Assembly: GCA_047967505.1 (NCBI GenBank)
Contig: CM106540.1
Length of the DNA stretch: 64,000 nt
Direction: 5' to 3' (one strand)
Source of the DNA: Dipteris shenzhenensis
Taxonomy: Eukaryota; Polypodiophyta; Polypodiopsida; Gleicheniales
Position 1 is the stretch's first letter. Each line of letters opens with the position of its first letter. The notes below the pieces were generated by a model, which saw only the letters and a program-made list of their open reading frames with translations, had not been told where the DNA came from and did no database searches. The translations under genes and the position numbers were made by a program. Below, one piece after another: positions 33,500 through 44,894 of this stretch.

Positions 33500-33930
33500 C
33501 GTGGTTATAATCCATAACGCCATGCATGGCATTAATAACACCACGTGACACATGTCACTAATAGTTCACCCACTCTCACCTACCTCCACGTGGCCATAAA
33601 TGCATTGACCAAGTCAACACGTTGCTTTAATTTTAATGGCATGCCTTCTTAACGTCACATCATGACTATGCTTTATTTCACCGCCCACGACTTCCATATC
33701 GCTACGTCTTCAATCTCGAGGCTATAATTAATGCCCGCCTCACAACACATGGTGCTATGGCTAACGCCACATATCCTTTTGTTAATGCTCTAGGTGCTAA
33801 ATGTATGTCTCGTAAAGCCTCGATTGCTAATGCCACACGTAGCATTATTAACACTATGTCTATTAAAGCCACGAGTGCTAATGCTATGAGTCTTAACGCC
33901 ATGCCTTGGTTAATGCCACGACTCATGGCT
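33500..33930 (+). repeat. degenerate minisatellite, TAATGCCAC-type, in the gypsy leader
   Basis: Short cores such as TTAATGCCAC, GCTAATGCCACA, TTAACGCCATG and GCATTAATAACACCACG recur some 15 times between the conserved leader block and the Gag start. Frames of Ala/Asn/Met-rich text on both strands are by-products of the repeat. The array takes the same position as the unrelated GGTCGG-type array at 11070-11600. Confidence 0.6.
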
Positions 33931-33984
33931 TTAGACTTTTTAGCTGATTTGACTATAGTAGCAGTCTACTAAGACACTCATCCT

Positions 33985-36350
33985 ATGAACTTGAGGTTAG
34001 GGAGAGTTTTAACTAGAGAACCAGAGCCAGAAGACAGTATCTCCAACTACACCTTATCTACATCCAAGATTCAGCCAGAACAAGGAATTCAATCCCCAAT
34101 TCTCATTCCTTTCTAGGGCCAAGGGAAAGTGATAACTCTAGCTCAGACGACTCCATTAGTGTGGACGAGACTATGACCGGAGCCTTCAAGTACGAGAGCT
34201 TTAGAAACTCCCCAAATGAGCTCAGCCTAGCCTCATTCTCCTACTCCTTTCGTGGTGTCCAGGATTAGAGACACCTTCGTGAATGCATTTCACCTAGGCC
34301 ACACGGAGTCAGTAGACATGGTAAATCCCTTTGCCGACATGGTAAGGGAGCTAGAGATTTCATAGCCACCTCCAGTGACAATCCCAATTTCAGGGGCTGA
34401 GGCTATTTTTGTAGACTAAGACCCCCCATCTGACCCCATCTTCCAACCACACCCATCTGACCCAGAAGACCCTTGGTGGAGGGAGTACGTTCGAAACAAC
34501 CCACATATATTTTGACCCTATTCGAATTTTCAAGGGGAGCCCTCTATTAAGCCCCCGAACATACAAGTACCTCCTCCTCCAATGTTTACTACATGGGCAC
34601 AAACTATGAGTGTTATGCCTCCCCCGGTTTATCCTATTAGGTCGCCACCACAAGCTGTAACGATGTGAATGCCAAGTGGGCCGCCCCCACCAATGTTCAA
34701 GCAACCCTATCCCCCAACCTTGATTCTAGGATATGGAGGGACGATGCATACAGCTCAATGGAACCTAGTGATGACAGGGCGAATGCCCATACATCGAGGA
34801 TTTAGGCCCCCATCATATCTAATTAGACCTCCACCAACACAGCCTCCTCCACCAGCTCAAACTCTCTTTTTTGATGAGGTAGTGTGTATCCCAGAAGAAG
34901 CACTAGTAAGGGGATCAGTTCCGACCATGCCACCCTCGGTTTATCCTCCTGCAAGGATGTTGAATCCCTCAAGGAGTAGCCCTATCACTATCTCTAGGTT
35001 AATCACGAAATTTCTAGGAGAAGGAGATCCGATCTCCTATGTGGAGTGCTTTGAGAAAATTAGCAAAGCCTTTGGCACCCCTAGGGACCTAGAAATGGTA
35101 AATGCCTTTGGCCGTAGCCTACTGACAAGGCAAGTCAATGGTATAGGGCCCTGAACCTTGAAGAGAAAATAAACTTGGAAACCCTTCGATGAAAAGCTTT
35201 TATTACAGGATTCACACCTAGTGGAAATATATGGAACCCAATAAATTAATTGTATAACGTAAAGCAAGAGGAATTGTCTCTAGGAGTCTATATTTCCTAG
35301 ATTAAACACCTCAATTCACACTATGAACCTCACGAAAGAATGAGTGATGAATAGCTTTTATCGTGCTTCCTAATTGGGATGGCCAATGTGAAGCTACATG
35401 ATCCTTTAATGGTCATGAATCTGACCTTGTTCGAATTATGCAGTAAGGTGGCCATCCGCCTAAGCGATAATGCAAGGGATAAGGACTAGAAAGTTAAATA
35501 TGTGGTCCCATTTGAGGTGTCGATCCCCTCTAGAGCTTCCACATCCGAGGTTGCCAAGAAGGCAAAGGTAGATCCTGAGGCCTTAAGCATGGAAGAGCTA
35601 GCAACAAATTTGTTGAATTAAATGAACCAACAAATGAGGATAGGCAGAGCCAAAGAAGCTCCAAGCAACTCCCACTTTTTTCCACGAAGGTCAATGTATG
35701 GTGTGGGGTATGCATGGGAAACCACCCCTCAAATGAGTTCCCTCGCCTTAGGGAAATACAAATGCTATATTGTGCACATTGTATTAGATGGGGGAACCAT
35801 GAGACCTCACAATGCCAATTCCCTAAGGTCATTCCCAAGCCTATCTTTCAACAAAGGGAGCAATTAGCCCTAACTGCCCCTTCTCAACAAATGGCTATCC
35901 AAGGAGCCCCTCATGCCAATCAAGGTCAATTTAGGGCTCAACACATCCCTTTACCACCCCTAGGACTAGGACCTCAACCCCCACCTCCAAGGATCACTCC
36001 ACTAAATCAAGTCTTGGTTGAGGAAGTTAATTGTGATTGGGAAGGTCCTAAATCTACACCAATAATTGAAGACTACATTCATTATGAGGACCACATAGAC
36101 TAGATAAGCATATTAAGCCATTATGTGCTTCAAGATGATCAATATGTGCCTGTGTACCAAACGGCTCCTGTCTCTCAAAGGGAGAGAGACATGAATGACA
36201 CCACAAGAAGGCCTCCCATCCAATGTTATGGGTGTGGAGGGGCACATAAGCAAAGTGAGTGTCCTATAGAAAGGCAAATCCAACAGTGGTATACTATGGA
36301 TGAGATACAGAAGCAAATCAATGCTGAATTCCTCTATGAAATAGAACACT
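33985..36350 (+). pseudogene. gypsy Gag with zinc knuckle, many in-frame stops
   Basis: From an ATG at 33985 one frame carries an acidic N-terminus, a long Pro-rich stretch (PPPPMFKQPYPP, PPPTQPPPP, 34670-34860), and the start of the Gag core (SRLITKFLGEGDPISYVECF). It holds eight stops up to 35154, all in one frame. Further on, in shifted frames, come YNVKQEELSLGVYIS, AKKAKVDPEALSMEELATN and a Pro/Gln-rich tail. Near 36210-36270 a zinc knuckle CYGCGGAHKQSEC has only three residues between the second Cys and His, one fewer than the usual four. RT coding follows almost at once, so protease is missing. Confidence 0.85.
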
Positions 36351-36866
36351 GACTCGGTATCCCCCATAGTCATAGACATAAAAAATAATGGAAAAATAAG
36401 GGTATGCATGGATCTAAAAAATATCAATGCCGCTACACAAAAGGACCATTGCCCTCTTTCATTCATAGAACACATGCTAGAGAGAGTGGCAGGGAAGGAA
36501 GACTATAGCTTCTTAGATGGATATTCAAGTTATAATCAAGTATCCATATCCCTTGAGGACCATCATAAGACGGCATTCACCATGGAATGTGGTGTCTACG
36601 CGTCAAAGGTGATGCTATTTGGCTTCACCAATGCACCAACCACATTTCAGAGGCTTATGATAACATCTTTCAAAGAATACCTCAGAGACTTCTTAGAAGT
36701 CTTTCTAGATGACATGTGCATCAACTCCAATTGGGAGCATCATCTAGGGTATTTAAAGCTAGTCTTTGAGCAGTGCAGGCTATATCGAATAGCCTTTAAC
36801 CCACTCAAATGTCAATTATGGGTTAAACACGGTATCATTCTAGGACCAAGAATAGAATTTCCATAG
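36290..36866 (+). pseudogene. gypsy reverse transcriptase fragment
   Basis: INAEFLYEIEH is followed by a frameshift near 36345. Then DLKNINAATQKDHCPL, HMLERVAGKEDYSFLDGYSS, YNQVSISLEDHHKTAFT and the catalytic region FLEVFLDDMCINSNWEHHL (Y replaced by F before LDD), then FEQCRLYRIAFNPLKCQLWV. It stops at 36866, where text of a copia Gag begins. RNase H and integrase do not follow. Confidence 0.88.
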
Positions 36867-37320
36867 ATTATATAAAGTGCTTCTACTACGAGAAGCTTGG
36901 GCATACTTCGAAGGAATGTTGCAAGAAGAAGGCCAACCTCAAGAGGAAGTGAGCAGCCGAAGCAAAGAGCAAGGATGAGTCCCCGTCAGATTCAGCCAAC
37001 TATACCACAGGTGAGCTTTTCTTACTCACTGAGATTGCTCCGCTCATGTAGTAAGTAAAGGGAAGGCAGGTTCGTATGTGGACAGTAGTGCCAGTAGTGC
37101 CTCCAATGATATGTCAAATAAGCGAGAGTGGTCCAAAACCCTCGCAGACACACATCGCAATTTGAAGGTTACAGTGGAGAATAGCCGGGCACGCCTTGTG
37201 AAGTGTATTGGTAGCATTCTATTCATCACTATTGCGGGAGAGAAGGTAATCTTTGGTGTTCTTTATGTTCCTGACTTACTCAAGAATTACCTATATGCTT
37301 GTCAAATTATTAAGGGTTAG
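36867..37320 (+). pseudogene. copia Gag end and protease fragment
   Basis: Directly after the gypsy RT come KCFYYEKLGHTSKECCKKKA, a zinc knuckle whose second Cys is Tyr, and a Lys/Glu/Ser-rich linker. A protease-like stretch follows with VDSSASSASNDMSNKREW, where the DSGA active site reads DSSA, then GEKVIFGVLYVPDLLKNY. The fragment ends at a TAG (37318-37320). It is not in frame with the upstream gypsy text and looks like a separate inserted or joined piece. Confidence 0.75.
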
Positions 37321-37739
37321 AATTACCTATACTCACTAGCATATGGAAGTTCATAATAAACATTCTATAACAACTATTTTTTCGATAAATACAATCAAAT
37401 CATTAGAGGAATGTGGGACAATCAATAACTCATTACTCATTTCCTACATGCTATCCCTTCTTGAACGTGAATGGGACTAAAAAGTTCAAAAAATAATTCT
37501 ATTTTTTGAGGAAGACAAGTTTAGTTTATTCCCAACGGATGTGTAGCAAACACATAACCCATTTATTCTTGAAAGTATTATTTCCATGCCCATGCACAAA
37601 TGCACCATTCCCTTGTATGTACTTTACCCTTCTAATTCAAAAGTGACATTTTTTCTCTCCACACTACCCATAGCAGAGCATACAAACATAGAGATCATGA
37701 AATTTTGAATATTTTCCCTCTTTGAACAAACCCAATTTG

Positions 37740-38920
37740 AATTATGGATTAGACGCTATGGGAATTCATCACCTCAGTCAAGTGCAAGCCCTAGCAAGCT
37801 AAAGGTTCATGAAAGTCATACTCTTTTTTATCATTGTCAAGAGCCAACTCATATGGTTAAGACTTGTAATAATAGCAAAAACCCAATATAGTATGTACCA
37901 CCATGTGGTGAGCACTATGGTCAAGGGCATGTTGCAACAGATTCTCCCCAAAGGATGATGCAAGGATCAAGAGTAGGGGAGACTTCTAATTCTTAATCGA
38001 TCCATGTGATTGAACAAGAATGGCCTAGGATTATGGATGCATAGGTTCTTTTAGTAGGAGTGGTTGTTGATTCAAGAACCCAGGTGTCAATACCAAGAAT
38101 TAAGAGTAGGGGAGACTTCTAATTCTAAACTGATCCATGTGATTGAACAAGAATGGCCTAGGATTATGTATGTATAGCTTCTTTTAGTAGGAGTGGTTAC
38201 TCATTCAGAAATCAAGGTGTCGATACCAACCAAACCTAAAGAGGAACCCAAAACTTATCTATCAAAAGAACCTAATAATGGTGAGGGCTAAAGCAGTTCT
38301 TCAACCCACATGTAATTAGGGGAATTATGAGCTCATTTTGGGGCCTTTGGGTCCAGAAGAAAAATAGCCCTCCACCAATCAGAGGAGAGCCGTTTTTGTA
38401 TTGCATTCAGGGCTACAAATGAGTGGGTATCATGATTGTCCTATTTGGTCAAGAGGTCATGATTAAGCGATTGTTGATGTGGACCATGAATGACTTTCAT
38501 GGTTACAAAGAGTGCTTAGGTTAGTCTTTTAGGATGTCACTAGTTCTCGCATTATACCATGTCACTACTCATATTACCTTATTTGCAAATGACGAAGAGG
38601 ATACATCTATGTTTGCGGCATCCATAGGCCATTACAAAGGTTGGAGAAATTGAAACAGACCCTTGAAGGAGCTAAAGGGAGAGGATGTTGCGAGGCTAAG
38701 TGAGGGAAACGAAAAGGATAAGAAAAACTTTGAGGAGGTGACCAAACGGACTAATAGGGAAGAGAAAGGAGTATCAACAGTTGATCATAATGAGGATGAG
38801 GATCAAGCAATCATAGACTGGTTAGGTCTTTATCTTGACATGGATATCAACCTTATTGAGGTAGCTAGCCAACCCAATCAAGAACAAGGGTTTTTGACCT
38901 CCTTATCCCCGTCTTGACGA
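37740..38920 (+). pseudogene. gypsy-like gag/protease debris
   Basis: Contains scattered pieces such as YHCQEPTHMVKTCNN and PPCGEHYGQGHVATDSPQ, and an acidic/basic stretch (KEKDKKNFEEVTKR-like, 38690-38790; DWLGLYLDMDINLIEV, 38815-38860). The zinc-finger-like spacing and the setting suggest a retroelement. No domain is complete and the class is an inference. Confidence 0.35.
37971..38232 (+). repeat. 131-bp tandem duplication
   Basis: AGAGTAGGGGAGACTTCTAATTCT starts at 37971 and again near 38102. TGATTGAACAAGAATGGCCTAGGATTATG and TTTTAGTAGGAGTGGTT follow in both. The copies differ by about a dozen bases. Confidence 0.88.
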
Positions 38921-41090
38921 CAAACTAGGGAGTTGGCTCACTTAAACGTATGAGGATGCTAGCCATGAAATTGAGAGCAGTCAACCATGTAGTCCCACTA
39001 GATGTAGGGACAGTGAGGTCCAAGAACCGGGTCTACAAGGCCAAGTCTCATGGCATCACTATACTTGAGAGATGTTTCGGTAGATCCATCAAAAAATATG
39101 GTCATATATGGAAATCATGTGACTCCATAAGAAAAAGAAAGTAGTAAAATCAACTTGAGCTTGTTACCATTATGGGGACTTAGGACACAAGGTAAGGATG
39201 TTCCTTCTTCTCCAAAGGCATCATCAATTGCACCCTCCTAAACATCAATTGTCAAACTGAAAGACCGTAAGTGTGATGTAAACAAGTTAAAACAAAACAA
39301 TCAAGGGAGATATGAAGAGAATGTCGTCCTACACTTGCCATAGTTTGAGATGATATACATGCTCTTAACAAGGGAACTGATAGGCAATAGTTGCAATTTC
39401 TCCCACATCCTTGGGCAAGACAACTATGTTATGGTATGATGTCATAATGTCGGTCATTTTGAAGCTTGGGAAAAGTTAAAAATGGAGTTTTGTAGAGCTT
39501 CTCCCCCTAGCGAGGTTAATGTTGTAAACATGATTGAGTACATTTGAAGTTGGGCAGATTCCTAATTTTTTACCAAGCCTATAATTGCGTCTAAAGTGGA
39601 GCGCTTGTGAAAGTGTACCAAGTATCTCAATGCCATAGGAAACCAACTTATAAACCATTTCCCTTGGTAGTTTTGCAAGGCCAAATTAGATCTTTTATGG
39701 AAAAAATGTTTAAACCTTTATACTTCCTAACACCATAGAGTTTTGATCTCTAGCAACTAGTTCAATGGGCTCTAAACCACCATGTGAACCCCTTAGTTGG
39801 GCCTTTATGGCTAATTGTTTTGCTATAATGTGACCTTATGCTCTCTAATTCTTCTTAGGTACTATAATATTAGATTTGGGTATATCCACAAAAACCTTCG
39901 TTTTATCGTTCTTCTTAGGCACTTCCATCATAGGAAATTTCCTCAAGGCACATATTGATGAATGTTTAAGCTTTTTGTTGTCGAGGAATACATGCTAATA
40001 TAATTTCCACTTCAACCCTTATATGTCTTGGCTAAAATCTCTGAGGTCTTTCTTGCCATCTTCTTGATCATTCAAGAGAGGGCTTCTTGATCATTCAAGA
40101 GAGGGTGTCCAGTGTTTCATCAACTCCTCCTAATCTATTAGAAGTCCTCATGGGTTCTATCTAAACCTTAACACACGAATGAAGCCTAGCTAGTTAGTGG
40201 GGTGTACATCTATGCCATTGCAAAATTACAAGACCAATATTCTTATTGCCTATAGAGATAGAGCCTACTAAGATTTCCAAAGACCAATCATTGTTATCGC
40301 CATAGACGTAAAACCAACCAAGGTTGCCAAAGACAATAGAGTTTCTTGAGAAAAGTAAGGATGTAGAAGAAAGAACCAAGGATTATCCTCCTTTCGAATA
40401 TCTAGCACTACTTATAGAATCCAAAGATGTGCTATCTTGGACCAATAAAGATCTAATAGAAAAAATTCCCACAGAAGCCATTATGTTAGTTTAGCTACCA
40501 ATCAAAAAGGTATTAATGGCAAGATTTTGGTGGCCTCATGTTTCAAGATCACAAGATTTGTGTATAGCATGGCACTAACCCCCATCATTCCACTCAAACC
40601 ATTCGAGAAATGGAATATTAACTTTGAAAGCTCGATGTATCAGAGCCCGGGTGATCTAGCTAAGCGTGCCTGAATGCTTGAAGCTCAGTAGCTCTGTGGG
40701 AGGAAGGAGAAGCTCTGTGGGAAGCTTTGTGGGTGACTTTAATTGCATCCGAGTGTGTAGAGACCTTGGAGGAACCTTTGGAAAAGTCACTTTGGTTTTG
40801 CAAAGTGGTTTTGAGAGCTTGTTAAGTGTTTTCAAAGAAAAAGTCGTTTTCTGAGCTTTTTCCTGTTCCGTTTGATGACAGAGACTCCGTATTGACTTGT
40901 AGAGACAACTATTGCTTGCTTTTGGTGTCCACTTCACTTCAGGAGCTTGGAAACACCTTCATTCTTGAATCTAGGATCATTTCATTGAATTTCTGACTCA
41001 CTGTGTCAGTTTCTGCGTTTTTTTACCCGGGTGTTGGAACTCAAGTTTGGAGCAACCATTTGCTGATCTATCAGTTCCGGTGGACTACTC
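38921..41090. other. no gene recognised; small repeats only
   Basis: A 22-base direct repeat (CTTCTTGATCATTCAAGAGAGGG) occurs at 40057 and 40081, and each copy contains a near-palindrome around TTGATCATTCAAG. The stretch near 40640-40860 has repeated AGCTCTGTGGGA blocks. No domain could be read in any frame. Confidence 0.35.
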
Positions 41091-41094
41091 GAGG

Positions 41095-41560
41095 GACCCA
41101 TAATTAGTATATACTAGTGGCTATGGACTATGCCACTAAGTGGCAGAGGCTTGTGCATTTTGAGAAGATAATGTGATAAATGTATCTATCTTGTTGAGAA
41201 CATTATTGTGAAATTTAGTTCTCAATATCGGATCATCGTGCACATGTTTTAAATGACATAATTCAAGTTCTTGCTATTGCTTATTGCATTAAGCATTGGA
41301 AGTCTACAACATATCATCCTAAATGCAATGGACAAGTAGAAAGAATTAATCCAGTCATTTGTGATGTGTTCATTAAGACATGTAATTTGCATTGGACAAA
41401 TCGGGATAGGTCACACTTGGTGTTGTGGGCCTCCCGCAAAACTCACAAGGCTACCGCAAATGCAACTCCTTTTTTATTAGTGTATGGTCACAAAGGCAGT
41501 GTTGCTTGTAGAGTTGGAATAAGAATTGTTAACGAGTGGTAGCATGAGGGTAGCATAACA
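41095..41560 (+). pseudogene. gypsy integrase fragment
   Basis: The plus strand gives YILVAMDYATKWQRLVHFEK (41112-41170), then HRAHVLNDII, and WKSTTYHPKCNGQVERINPV (about 41300-41360), with TATANATPFLLVYGH near 41460. These are the middle and C-terminal parts of a gypsy integrase core, including the NGQVER region with the last acidic residue. Frameshifts and stops break it. Confidence 0.8.
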
Positions 41561-41807
41561 AAAGTTAGCAAAGAATCAAACAAATTTTTCAAGAGAACTA
41601 GGTTATCAATCAACTAAAAAGTTCTAATCATACCAAAAATCCAAAAATAAGACAAACGGCAACAAACGCCACAATATAACCTCAAAATATCATGAAAGTA
41701 ACAACCAATGCACACATAAGATGCAAAAAAATAGAAAACAAGGGGTAGCTAAGCAAACCAGATCACTACAACATGTATATATATGTATGCATGCATCCAT
41801 GCGTACG

Positions 41808-41845
41808 TGCATGTGTGTGTGTGTGTGTGTGCGCGCGCGCGCACG
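41808..41845 (+). repeat. (GT)n-(GC)n microsatellite
   Basis: TGTGTGTGTGTG passes into GCGCGCGCGCAC: an alternating purine-pyrimidine tract. Confidence 0.9.
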
Positions 41846-42117
41846 TATATTGAGGCATTCCTCCCTCCATTTTCCTTCCTTGAGTAATAGAGTTGCATTG
41901 GTCTATCCTTGTATTCCATCAATTGGTTTGAGTTTTTGAGAGAATCTTTGAGTGAGTGTTTTAGTTGGAGTGCTTCTCAGGTATCTTCCCTTCTATTGAC
42001 TTCATTTGCCTCCTCATCTTGTGGAATATATGTGTGTATACATGCACAAGTCCCCCTCCATGCACGCACACACGAGTCCACAATGGCCAACAAGAAAGCT
42101 GAATGGAGTGTATACAA

Positions 42118-42203
42118 CAAAATAACTCATCCATTGTAGTATGATATCGATTGTGTATACAACAATGGCCAACTCATCCATTGTAGTATGATATCGATTT
42201 CCT
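42118..42203 (+). repeat. short tandem duplication
   Basis: AACTCATCCATTGTAGTATGATATCGATT occurs at about 42124 and 42172, with a GTGTATACAACAA link shared by both. From 42204 to 43190 there is no gene. Two further loose direct repeats are visible there (ACAAAATATCCACCnTGGTTGCA near 42757 and 42836; AAATATGAAATCATGGACCCAA near 42948 and 43065). Confidence 0.7.
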
Positions 42204-43194
42204 TCTTGAAACTTTCAAATGAAATGAGGGATTACTAAATTAGTCTCTTTAGGTGGGCAAGAACCTCCTCCATGGAGTACAGATACCATCTATCTCTCTG
42301 ACCCCTTAACTCTAGCAAATCAGGGTTTGGTGACCTTGTACCTACAACATCCCTCTAGTGAGGGTGCGAATAGAAAGATTAGCTCCATTTAAAGTAGTCA
42401 GATGTAAGGTAGGTAGCCTCTAGAGAGTAGGTCTATGGAACCTCTTGCTATCAACAAGGTAACTCCTGAAAAGAGGGAAGCATGCAATACTAGGTAGATG
42501 AGCTGAGTTGGGGGAAACTTCTTCACTTCCATTCCACAAGTTGTGGAGAACCTACCATAATGTTGGTGTGACCTGATCATCATGATAGCCATGTGGTAAA
42601 GCCTCCATTGCAAAGGGGCTCATTGAAAAACCTTCAACTAGGTATCCAAGGCTTCTAAGTTGGATTAATTTATTATAGTTGGCCCAATAATCTTAGCTTG
42701 ATCCAACCATTCATAGACATAGCTAACGACATAATCTAAGACCCTATGACATTAGACTAACAAAATATCCACCTTGGTTGCACAATCTCGACTCTAAGCC
42801 ATACTAACTTAAAGGGTAAATTTGACTAAATAGTTACAAAATATCCACCATGGTTGCAAAATCTCGGCTCCAAGCCATAGCAATGTTAAGGTTAAATTTG
42901 AGTACAAAGGTGGCAATGTTGCCTTAATGTAACTACAAAAGCAATATGAAATCATGGACCCAAAGATGGATCCCTATCATTACCTGCCTTCTGGAGTTTA
43001 AGACTTCTCATAGCAATGTAAGGGGATAAATTTGAGTAAATGTTGCCTTATTACAACTACAAGAAATATGAAATCATGGACCCAACCCATCGTTACTTCC
43101 CTTCTGAAGTTTGAGTACTACAACCTTAATCAAGTGTGGAAGTGCAGTAGCACAAGCATCAATACCCATCCAAGAAGCCTTGGAAGGAATATGA

Positions 43195-43545
43195 CCCTTT
43201 TTGTCCACAAAAAATAATTCATGTAGTCCCACTCTAGTGGTTGGTCTTCATGTCTAGCAAAGTATTTTCGGTAAGGGACTTGATAATCTCAAATCAGATC
43301 AAATGGTCAAATGGTCACCAAATCATTCAAGAGAAGTTGGGGATAGTGTGGCTCCATAAACTGAAAATTGACGATGAAGAAAGAGGCCAAGGGGCCAATT
43401 AATAAGCATAGGTGTTGTCATGAACTTATTTGAGGACTTTGAAAGGTTAATATTTGAGGTTGGACCTTTCTTCAATCTGTCCTTAGGCAGATGCAAGTAC
43501 ATCATGTCTCCTTGTTCAAAATTGGCAGGGTAGACCAAAATGCTC
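43195..43545 (-). pseudogene. chromovirus-type gypsy integrase C-terminus
   Basis: The minus strand reads ANFEQGDMMYLHLPKDRLKKG and then a degenerate linker. This matches the GD(M/L)VYLRL region that follows the integrase core in chromovirus-type gypsy elements. The related element at 48920-54060 is on the same strand. Confidence 0.6.
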
Positions 43546-43995
43546 CACTCCCATGTAACTATCTAAGTACCAGCTAACTCTGCTTGTGAACCCCCCATTT
43601 CTGGGGAGAAGGCATTGAGTGGCATGATGCCCGGTGAGTCTTAGAATGGAGACTGAGTGTGGCCTAATGGTTAGAGGGCTTAGCAAAAAGTTGGCACGCA
43701 GCCAACTAGGCTACATGCAGGTGCAAGAAGATATCCCATATCTTTCGGCACTAAGGGCAAATGGAGCCCTTCTCGATGCAGCCCTATCTTGACTTGCAAG
43801 GACTATTTGGCAGCCCTATCTCGAGTTGCAAGGACTATTTGGGACTCCAAATGATCATGAATGGCTTTGCACCGAATGGATACCATAGGTCAATTTCCAT
43901 AAACAGTGCCACCTCACTGCAATGAGATTGATGGCCTATTTGGTGACCAAATTCCAATTGGCCGATTTGGGGCCGACTGAGTCAAGCCTCAACTA
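43541..43995 (+). repeat. dispersed repeat with a tRNA-like A-box, copy 2
   Basis: This is the plus-strand counterpart of 6630-7049. It holds GTGTGGCCTAATGGTTAGAGGG (43661-43682), GGCTACATGCAGGTGCAAG, and a 32-base internal duplication (CAGCCCTATCTnGAnTTGCA at about 43782 and 43812) that copy 1 lacks. Its left edge abuts the antisense integrase fragment. Confidence 0.6.
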
Positions 43996-44894
43996 AGTCC
44001 AACCAACATATCCCTGATTGGCTATTTAGGGGCAAGCCCGCAAAATCCATACGCACATATTTGCTTACAGCAACCTAAAGTCTTCAACATACAACCTCTG
44101 TCCTCTGCAAGCAATCAATGTTTCTTCACCGAAGCACATGGCTGGGAAGCAACTGCCATCTATTGTATCAATACGATAATCTAGATTTTTTTATTCTCTA
44201 TATTGTCTACTTTCTCTCTCTATCTACAAGTCCTATTATCTATTTTGCACAGACATATTGTTTCTTACAGCCAATGCTTACTAACTTGGTGATTGCACTG
44301 TCTGTGTCTACTACCAAGTACAATGTACAAGCTGATGGAGATCTTGAAGATGCTTGGAGAAAGCTTCTCGTTTGGCAATGTATCAAGATGAAAGGAAGAA
44401 AAAGCTTTGAATGGGGCCTGCAAAGCCGAATCCATAAACGCAGCAGGCTGAAAACCATGGCATACCTCAAAATAGATTTTGCCAAAAAATAATGATGTAC
44501 TCTATTGTAGGCATGATACGTGTAGCCAAGATCATCACAAGTTTAAGCTTATGTTGGCAGTAAAGTCTAATGAGTTGAGCCAATGCTCTATTGACCACCT
44601 GGTTTATATATACTAAGATGAATCTGGGAACATGCCCAAACTCATCAAATAAAAAGGTACAGTTTATAGCTCCATAGTAGTCATCCATTTGATTATAACC
44701 ATCAACTTCATTATGCATAGTAGGGACTAGCTACTATGACATCCCCACTCATGTCATCAGCGCCTAGTAGTGGGTGTAGAACTTTGTATCGATATATGCT
44801 CACACACACACACTTTTTTTTTTTGTGAGAAGAAATCTTTTATTTCGATGAAATAATTACATTCATAGCTGCTTCAAAACGAAGTAGCTACTAC

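Noticed and set aside
33702-33972. Ala/Met/Ile-rich frames on both strands
   Set aside because: By-products of the TAATGCCAC-type minisatellite in the gypsy leader.
43661-43690. tRNA gene (GTGGCCTAATGGTTAGAGG)
   Set aside because: It looks like an A-box, but no B-box at the right distance and no acceptor or anticodon stem pairing could be found.
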